A stretch of 64,000 nt of DNA, from assembly GCF_003945595.2 (NCBI RefSeq), contig NW_024105098.1, positions 1,736,001 through 1,800,000 on the forward strand, given 5' to 3'. Positions 59,801-64,000 of this stretch are shown here, in pieces. The notes below the pieces were generated by a model. It ran no database searches, was not told the DNA's origin, and was given only the letters and a program-made list of their open reading frames with translations. The position numbers were made by a program, and so were the translations under genes. The stretch comes from Pipra filicauda. Its lineage: Eukaryota; Chordata; Aves; Passeriformes; Pipridae. Within the stretch, counting starts at the first letter, position 1, and each line of letters opens with the position of its first letter.

Positions 59801-60377
59801 AGTGTCAGCATCCCTGCACAGCCTCAGAAACGCTGCCTAACGTGGGTCATTTCTCTCCCCTCACTGTCACAGCCACAAAGAAACAGTATTATTAGAAAAA
59901 TCCTGCTTCTCCCAGGTACATACACACCTGGAACACAACCCAGACAAGTGCACACCTGCAAAATACTGTTCCCTTAAGTAGGTAAGGGTATGGAAGATGC
60001 TCAGAAGAAAACAAAAGCACGTGATTTGATGCTGATCATTTTGTGACAGCGCCCTGCAGGCCCAGGATTTCATGGCCCAAACCACACGAACCTCACCTAG
60101 TTTTGTCCCGAACCTGGGACCTCCCCTTCCTCGTGTCCTGATTCCCCCTGCCCTTTCCCTGCAAGCAGGGCTGCCTGTCTGGCCCCTGCCCTCTCACCTG
60201 GGCTGTGGGGCCGCCACCTCTCTCCGTCCCTGCGGGACCCAGCCAGTCTCCAGCCTCCGTCCTCGTCCTCCCCGTTCTGCTCCTCCCGGAAGATGCGCCA
60301 GTTCTCGCTCTCAGAGCGGATAAACTCGTGTTTCCTCCCCGCTGTCGCTGTCCCACCTTCCTCAAAGTTTGGTCTCA
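35750..60377 (-). CDS. GIGYF2: GIGYF2, GYF-domain translational repressor adaptor, 3' 21 coding exons
   Basis: GIGYF2 scaffolds 4EHP (eIF4E2), DDX6 and CCR4-NOT to silence mRNAs, including messages with collided ribosomes via ZNF598, and binds GRB10. Twenty-one exons splice in frame to about 1094 residues, matching recalled human GIGYF2 from about residue 178 to the end (1299). In order: [25 protein letters not shown] and LPEWCLED (the region reported to contact DDX6), an acidic segment with [12 protein letters not shown], the GYF domain ([28 protein letters not shown]), a long Glu/Arg/Gln coiled coil, poly-Gln runs, [17 protein letters not shown], the [20 protein letters not shown] module, and [15 protein letters not shown]. 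The N-terminal exons with the 4EHP motif lie right of 64000. Splice sites are GT-AG. GIGYF1 is excluded by the near identity to GIGYF2. Confidence 0.98.
37663..37810 (-). CDS. GIGYF2: GIGYF2 exon 20 of those visible: DSVWGM and Lys-rich segment
   Basis: Acceptor gttttgcag; donor GTCAGT. It encodes [20 protein letters not shown] then the basic run [18 protein letters not shown]. The last base is the first base of a Gly codon. A 1.8 kb intron (35818-37662) separates it from the last exon; I see no gene there. Confidence 0.98.
38150..38319 (-). CDS. GIGYF2: GIGYF2 exon 19: conserved C-terminal module and short poly-Gln
   Basis: Acceptor ttcttgcag; donor GTAAAT. It encodes [20 protein letters not shown] through [17 protein letters not shown] and six Gln. 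The long Gln/Pro tract that follows in human is absent here. Confidence 0.98.
38774..38928 (-). CDS. GIGYF2: GIGYF2 exon 18
   Basis: Acceptor ttccctcag; donor GTAAGA. It encodes [20 protein letters not shown] then [20 protein letters not shown] and [11 protein letters not shown], near identical to mammals. Confidence 0.98.
39205..39410 (-). CDS. GIGYF2: GIGYF2 exon 17
   Basis: Acceptor tttccacag; donor GTAGGA. It encodes [18 protein letters not shown], then [20 protein letters not shown] and [20 protein letters not shown]. Confidence 0.98.
39522..39725 (-). CDS. GIGYF2: GIGYF2 exon 16: poly-Gln coiled coil
   Basis: Acceptor tgcaacag; donor GTAGGT. It encodes [12 protein letters not shown], then nine Gln, [31 protein letters not shown] and a second Gln run. 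The Gln runs mix CAG and CAA codons, which limits expansion. Confidence 0.98.
40344..40466 (-). CDS. GIGYF2: GIGYF2 exon 15
   Basis: Acceptor tttggcccag; donor GTAAAT. Forty-one codons, [20 protein letters not shown] then [20 protein letters not shown] and E. It matches the human segment apart from a few residues. The introns on either side (39726-40343 and 40467-41024) show nothing notable. Confidence 0.98.
41025..41261 (-). CDS. GIGYF2: GIGYF2 exon 14: Glu/Arg coiled coil
   Basis: Acceptor gtgggaag; donor GTGAGG. Seventy-nine codons from [20 protein letters not shown] to ALRRLQ, eight Gln and LAQMK. It is GC-rich with CpGs, as expected for the repetitive charged helix. Confidence 0.98.
42441..42599 (-). 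CDS. GIGYF2: GIGYF2 exon 13: coiled coil
   Basis: Acceptor caactccag; donor GTGACG. Fifty-three codons, [20 protein letters not shown] through REELIRKQ, continue the Glu/Arg helix in phase 0. Confidence 0.97.
42600..47278 (-). other. GIGYF2: GIGYF2 intron, 4.7 kb
   Basis: It contains a diverged LINE reverse-transcriptase relic at about 45375-45540 and otherwise AT-rich sequence. No exon of the nested KCNJ13 gene known in mammals is visible. Confidence 0.75.
45375..45540 (-). repeat. CR1-like LINE reverse-transcriptase relic
   Basis: The minus strand can be read as [15 protein letters not shown] and [17 protein letters not shown], the motif around the first catalytic Asp of the CR1 RT domain (consensus about YLDFSKAFD). 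Upstream sequence carries stops, so it is an old dead fragment in a GIGYF2 intron. It could belong to CR1 or a related L3-type LINE. Confidence 0.7.
47279..47440 (-). CDS. GIGYF2: GIGYF2 exon 12: coiled coil
   Basis: Acceptor aattgtag; donor CAA|GTGAGT. Fifty-four codons, [20 protein letters not shown] through ELARRKQ. Confidence 0.97.
48243..48343 (-). CDS. GIGYF2: GIGYF2 exon 11
   Basis: Acceptor ctatctag; donor GTCAGA. It encodes [18 protein letters not shown] then [15 protein letters not shown], matching human VWEGGSVWDLPL as recalled. Confidence 0.97.
48840..48937 (-). CDS. GIGYF2: GIGYF2 exon 10
   Basis: Acceptor tattgcag; donor GTAAGA. It encodes [20 protein letters not shown] then [12 protein letters not shown], with split codons at both ends. 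Confidence 0.97.
49457..49564 (-). CDS. GIGYF2: GIGYF2 exon 9
   Basis: Acceptor ttttgaag; donor GTGAGT. It encodes [17 protein letters not shown], five Gln, then [13 protein letters not shown], matching the human segment after the GYF domain. Confidence 0.97.
50535..50623 (-). CDS. GIGYF2: GIGYF2 exon 8
   Basis: Acceptor aaacacag; donor GTAAGA. It encodes [20 protein letters not shown] then HLQYQHLLI and a split Gln codon. Confidence 0.97.
51003..51169 (-). CDS. GIGYF2: GIGYF2 exon 7: GYF domain, second half
   Basis: Acceptor ttccttcag; donor GTAATT. It carries [17 protein letters not shown], the core of the GYF signature that forms the proline-rich (PPG-phi) peptide pocket, then [20 protein letters not shown] and [18 protein letters not shown]. 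The exon boundary splits the Gly of GPF. Confidence 0.98.
51170..53031 (-). other. GIGYF2: GIGYF2 intron inside the GYF domain, 1.9 kb
   Basis: No exon, repeat or RNA gene is recognised. It is AT-rich towards 52.0-52.7 kb. Confidence 0.75.
53032..53191 (-). CDS. GIGYF2: GIGYF2 exon 6: GYF domain, first half
   Basis: Acceptor tcctgcag; donor GTAGGT. It encodes [20 protein letters not shown], then the helix before the domain, and [18 protein letters not shown], the opening W-x-Y of the GYF fold. Confidence 0.98.
53758..53948 (-). CDS. GIGYF2: GIGYF2 exon 5: Pro/Ser linker
   Basis: Acceptor ttctttag; donor GTAAAA. It encodes [18 protein letters not shown], a Pro-rich diverged part, then [20 protein letters not shown] and Q. 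Confidence 0.96.
54428..54628 (-). CDS. GIGYF2: GIGYF2 exon 4: diverged acidic linker
   Basis: Acceptor atcttacag; donor GTAAGA. It encodes [20 protein letters not shown] through [14 protein letters not shown] to KMSSRGE. It is the least conserved exon compared with human but the frame is intact. Confidence 0.94.
54706..54865 (-). CDS. GIGYF2: GIGYF2 exon 3: acidic segment
   Basis: Acceptor ctttgcag; donor GTAAGG. It encodes [20 protein letters not shown], then [14 protein letters not shown], a likely casein-kinase-2-type acidic phosphosite region, and GEKTERVVA. Confidence 0.97.
54952..55151 (-). CDS. GIGYF2: GIGYF2 exon 2: RFEFDF and LPEW region
   Basis: Acceptor ttccgcag; donor GTGAGG. 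It encodes [20 protein letters not shown], then [20 protein letters not shown] and [12 protein letters not shown]. This region matches the reported DDX6/Me31B-binding part of GIGYF proteins (from memory). It is CpG-rich. Confidence 0.97.
56014..56034. repeat. Homopolymer C12 followed by A9
   Basis: Twelve C then nine A on the plus strand (T9G12 in the GIGYF2 transcript), a likely length-variable and sequencing-error-prone site. Confidence 0.9.
58818..59080 (-). mobile_element. CR1 LINE 3' fragment, minus orientation
   Basis: Read on the minus strand it ends TTCTATGATTCTAT, preceded by GGTTGGACTCGATGATCT, the avian CR1 3' terminus. A frame at 58899-59084 matches the CR1 ORF2 C-terminus ([19 protein letters not shown]). 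It is 5' truncated, as most CR1 copies are. Confidence 0.95.
59081..59106. repeat. 10-bp inverted repeat at the CR1-CR1 junction
   Basis: acaagttctt and aagaacttgt are exact reverse complements around a 6-nt loop, exactly where the two opposed CR1 fragments meet. Confidence 0.85.
59107..59430 (+). mobile_element. CR1 LINE 3' fragment, plus orientation
   Basis: The plus strand carries CACAGCCACCTGAGAGGAGG, CAGGCTGCCCAGGAAAGCAG, TGGACTCAGTAACCTTGAAG and ends AATTCTATGATTCC, all typical of CR1 in sense orientation. Part of the consensus after GAGGAGG seems deleted. The 5' limit, between 59107 and about 59150, is uncertain. Confidence 0.92.
59554..59590. repeat. AT-rich simple repeat
   Basis: Imperfect TA/TAAA run atatatatgtatttatatat and onward, inside a GIGYF2 intron just after the CR1 pair. 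Confidence 0.85.
60198..60377 (-). CDS. GIGYF2: GIGYF2 first visible exon
   Basis: Acceptor gctttgcag; donor GTGAGA. It opens with two bases of a codon (xTG; Gly in human as recalled) then [40 protein letters not shown] and [19 protein letters not shown]. It joins exon 2 as HSP-G-WREH, lacking six residues present in the human isoform I recall. Confidence 0.97.
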
Positions 60378-63300
60378 CTGCAAAGCAAACACAGGCCAGT
60401 GAATATGTGTTCTGTCTTCAGGAACACAGAAGCAAAAGGGTTGAAATCCTGCTCCCTTGGAGGCAAAAACACATCAGAACTGGTTGTAGGAACCTAGGGG
60501 AGGAATGGAAGTTTCAGGAAGGAAGCATGACAGATTTAGGAAATCCAGGTCCCTATGTACCTTGGGATGGAAAGACTGAGGAAATAAGAAACATACCAGA
60601 AGTAAGCAAAGCATACAAGAAATAAGAACAAAAATAGGGAAGATAGAGGAGAAAAAGGTAGTTTAGGAGATGGAAGGAAGTGTAATAGAAAGAGAAGAGA
60701 AAGAATAAACTGCTCTATCATGAAAAGTCTCATGCTAAAGGAAAGTGGGAGAGCAGTAAACTGTAAACAATATATAAATCAAACATTTGCTACTGCTGTA
60801 ACAAAAAGAATGTGAGATGTCTATATTTAATCCAACATGACATACAGCACCCTTGCAATGTTTTAGGAAACACCAGAAGTTTAAAGTAGGATTGAGGAAC
60901 AAGAAAAAACTTAACACTGTTAACATTATGCTGTTATAATCCATCCTCTGGGGCAGTTAGAAGCAATTATGCTCAAGGGCAATCTAGAAAAAGTTCAGGA
61001 TAGTCTTTTAGTTCCTAATTTACATCATGTTGTGTTTAAAACAAAACAGAAAATCCTCAAGTACTAAATGAAGAGCAAGACTGTCGGAAAAGGATGATAC
61101 AAATATTTTTACAGAAAAACTGACAGCAACAGCCTGAGGACTTCTGGATCTTGTATTTCTTTCAATATGTTCAACTGTGTAGCACCAAACTCTCACTGGA
61201 ACCACGGTGATGTCACTTCCTAACTCATAAGGTTAACACCCAGTGTTGACCTAAAATTGTCTTGTTATCTATTAAAAAGAAGTATTCAAGTACTAGAGAA
61301 AGGTATACTGAATTTTCCTTCTTAAGAGTCTTAAAATCCAAAAATGTAAGATGGTATTTGGTGCCTGCTTGCTTAGGATAAACAAAATAAAGCATGATTA
61401 TGCTTTAAGATTCCTAGGGTGGAAAGGGACATTTTAAAGAATTTAGTTAAGGAAGGATAGCAGAATGCATTTCCCTTTCTTCCTATCAGGCAGCTTTTTC
61501 AATGAAAAAAATTAAGAAACAGACTATCTGAAATTCTGTGGTATATCAGAACTTGACATTTCTTCCTGCCTAGAGATATTGCCCTCTGGAGACAGGAAAT
61601 GCACACTGGTTTTGGACTTAGCACAGATCTTGGAGAAAAACCAACATCCCTTCTCCACCAGCTCAAAACACTGGAGGGAAAAAACACATTTTTTTTTCTT
61701 TCTCCAGCTCAACATTTTCTAGAATCCCTTCCTCTCCTGTTGTTCCTCTCTGAAGAGCTAAAGCACATGGGTAAACTTAAAGCACCCAGCAGTATCTAAT
61801 TTAGAGCCCAGCCTCAGCACCACCAGGCAATCCCAGACACGAAGGCCAGCATCAGCCAGTCACACCTTCACTGCACCAAAGGGGACAGGGGCTGAACATC
61901 ACTTCTGTACCTGCTGGCCTTTGAGAACAAAACCCTTCCAGCAGTGTTTTGGGAAGTCTCTGGTGATGCTGGCTCCAAAAAGCTGCTGGAAGGACTCAGT
62001 TCCCTCCCTTTGGTAGGTGCAATGCTGGCATGTTCTCTCATCTGGAGTGGACAAACCTCTGCAGGTGAAGGTCAGCCACTCTCTGTTCTCCACAGAAAAC
62101 TCAGCAAGGCAACAAGCCACACAGAAAAATCTAAGGCTGGTAAACACTGGTTTTCTCACCTTGGGCATCTAAAACATGTGATGTACACAAAGGTAAGAGG
62201 CAGTGCACAGAAGCCTCTCAACGTTGCTCCTTGAATGGGCTTCACATGGTAGGAAACAAGAGCCAGAGCTGCAGAGACAAGTCAGCTGAAAGGGCAACAC
62301 AGGCAGGCCCAGGGGAGAGATCAGTCCCCCAGGCCAGGGGAGCCTGAGGCCCACAGGATGTGCCACATTCTTTCTGAACTTACTTTTAAAATGCTATAAG
62401 GACAACAGAAAATCCAATTTTTTTTTTATTCTGCAGCACAAGACACTTGTTTTATCTTGCTGAAATTAAAGTTACCAAAAGATAAGTTATTCAAACCACT
62501 ATTCTGAGGCAAGAAAAACAATTTTTCAGATTTATCTACTATTTTCATAAAAATTCACAGCTATTACCTGACACTTATTGAGTAACATTAATTTGAGATA
62601 TTTTAGAGCCTACCAATTAAGAAAAAGAAGGATGTTATTCCTTTCCATTGTTATCAAGTTCAATTGATTCTGGAGACTGCTCTTTGACAACCCATCAGCT
62701 CACAGGCTCTGTTCTGCTCTTCCAAAAACACTGGGGGGAAAAAGCCACTTCAAGAACATCGTGGAGTCTACTTTGCCACTGTCTATCCACGTGCTTTAGC
62801 CCCTCTGCACATATATTCATGCTATGGGCACCACCAAGGCAACCCAGGTTCTGTTAGTCCTTAAGACAGCTGGTTCTGCTCCCTAGAACTGGATCATCCA
62901 AGTCAGGTTTTGTACTCTCAATTTGCAGAAAATGGCATTTGAAACACATCTCTGCAAAGGTGATAAAACATCAAAAGCTGTTGGCCGAGATCAGACACAA
63001 GTGGGAACCTGCACCTCCTCTGATTTTAAATTACAGCTAGAAATGTAGAAATGGGAAAAAAAAATCAATTATAAGGAGTCAGTTTTATATTCATCTGAGG
63101 ATGGGATCACCTGTGATTCCAAAACCTTTGCAAATACAGCAGCACTCCAGTGTGTCACCTCAGAGACTGTTCTGATGTCACACTCCAGTGGAATTAAGAG
63201 AAAAAATGCAGCGTATCATGACATACTCAGGTTTCTGGTACTAGGACACAGCAAGCAATGGTTAAGGGCAGCAAGGCATGTGTCCAAACAGGTCTGGCAT

Positions 63301-64000
63301 GAGATGATCCTGAAGATCAGTGAGATCAGCCAAGAAACTGGTTCTTTACAAACACAAACTGGTCACAGGTTAAGATCAGAAAAATCAAGTGACCCAAGTG
63401 ACAGAAAGACTACGACAAACTGAGCACGGGACACTCCTACAGCTGAACCTCAGCTAAATCCATAACTCCCAAAGCCCCAGCACGGTCTCTGCAAACTGTT
63501 CCTAGACTTGGGAACAATCCTTCAGCTGAAATGACTTCGGTCAAAGAATCAGGACTTGGCAGCATTTTAAGGATGAAAGAAACCAAAATGCAATCTCTGG
63601 TTTTGCCTTGGACTAATTGCCTGGACTTCCTGAAGAGAAGGAGCAGTAAAAGGGCACCTCTGTTCAAGCCTGTCACAAAGCCAGCAGTGGTGTTTACAGC
63701 AAACTTCAGACAGAGCCTGGTGGTAGCCAGCCAAAAAGGCCACAGCTGTGCAACACTGAGGGAAGGGATCCTGGCTGCAGGGACAGCACTGGGATTCTGG
63801 GATGTGGCCCCATGGCAACGCGTTTAGGAGAGGACTGACTACCAGGATGGCCAATAACTCCTGCTCTCCAGGCTCAGGTCATGTTCCCTGTGCCACCTTC
63901 ACTGTCTGGAGAGAACTAACAGGAAAGCCATGACTGACAGCAGGACTGCTCACTCTGCAGAGGGGGGAAACTAGGGGAGCCTATTAAGTGCTTTAACTTC
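60378..64000 (-). other. GIGYF2: GIGYF2 intron to the right edge
   Basis: No further GIGYF2 exon is found; the preceding human segment (RSQSWEERGDRRFEKPGRKD) has no match here. A Cys-bearing open frame at 61899-62168 on the minus strand and other short frames have no splice support. No repeat family is recognised. Confidence 0.75.

Larger units (their letters stand above)
55152..60197 (-). other. GIGYF2: GIGYF2 intron, 5.0 kb, with CR1 elements
   Basis: It holds two opposed CR1 fragments (58818-59430), a C12A9 homopolymer pair (56014-56034) and an AT-rich simple repeat (59554-59590). No exon is confirmed; a possible 18-nt microexon known in mammals was not located. Confidence 0.8.

Noticed and set aside
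61899..62168. Cys-rich 89-codon minus-strand frame as a zinc-binding protein
   Set aside because: Cysteine spacing fits no family I know, there is no splice or promoter support, and it lies inside a GIGYF2 intron.

Overview
The window is vertebrate nuclear DNA, almost certainly from a bird. The evidence is long multi-exon genes with GT-AG introns, copies of the avian CR1 LINE carrying its characteristic 3' end (ATTCTATGATTCTAT), and a compact NGEF-SNORC-GIGYF2 arrangement matching human 2q37.1 as I recall it. I cannot name the species. No bacterial, phage or CRISPR features are present. Comparisons with mammalian proteins are from memory, not from an alignment.

Left third (1-22.7 kb, plus strand): the 3' part of NGEF (ephexin-1), a Rho-family GEF acting downstream of EphA receptors. 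Eleven coding exons (1505-20040) carry the regulatory tyrosine segment, an acidic linker, and the DH, PH and SH3 domains. Every junction keeps the reading frame. The N-terminal exons lie left of the window. A long GC-rich 3'UTR runs to an AATAAA at 22644.

Middle (22.98-31.65 kb, minus strand): SNORC, a small cartilage transmembrane proteoglycan. Three coding exons give 121 residues: signal peptide, short ectodomain with a Ser-Gly site, membrane helix and a six-residue tail. Its polyadenylation signal lies four bases after the stop codon. NGEF and SNORC are tail to tail, about 0.3 kb apart. The 7.6 kb SNORC intron is mostly unremarkable, apart from a CpG cluster, a short hairpin and a small tandem duplication.

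Right half (34.1-64 kb, minus strand): GIGYF2, a GYF-domain adaptor for translational repression. Twenty-one coding exons (60377 down to 35750) cover roughly residue 178 to the C-terminus. They include the RFEFDF/LPEW region, the complete GYF domain, the Glu/Arg/Gln coiled coil and the conserved C-terminal region. The N-terminal exons, with the 4EHP-binding motif, lie right of the window. The introns hold CR1 material: a head-to-head pair at 58818-59430 and a reverse-transcriptase relic near 45.4 kb. KCNJ13, nested in a GIGYF2 intron in mammals, is not visible in the introns present.

The best lead for something undescribed is at 34676-34806 on the minus strand. Inside the presumed GIGYF2 3'UTR, a good splice acceptor opens a 42-codon frame with a basic stretch, a membrane-like segment and retained CpGs, and its phase fits GIGYF2 exon 20. 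It may be an alternative terminal exon, the last exon of an unrecognised tail-anchored protein, or chance.
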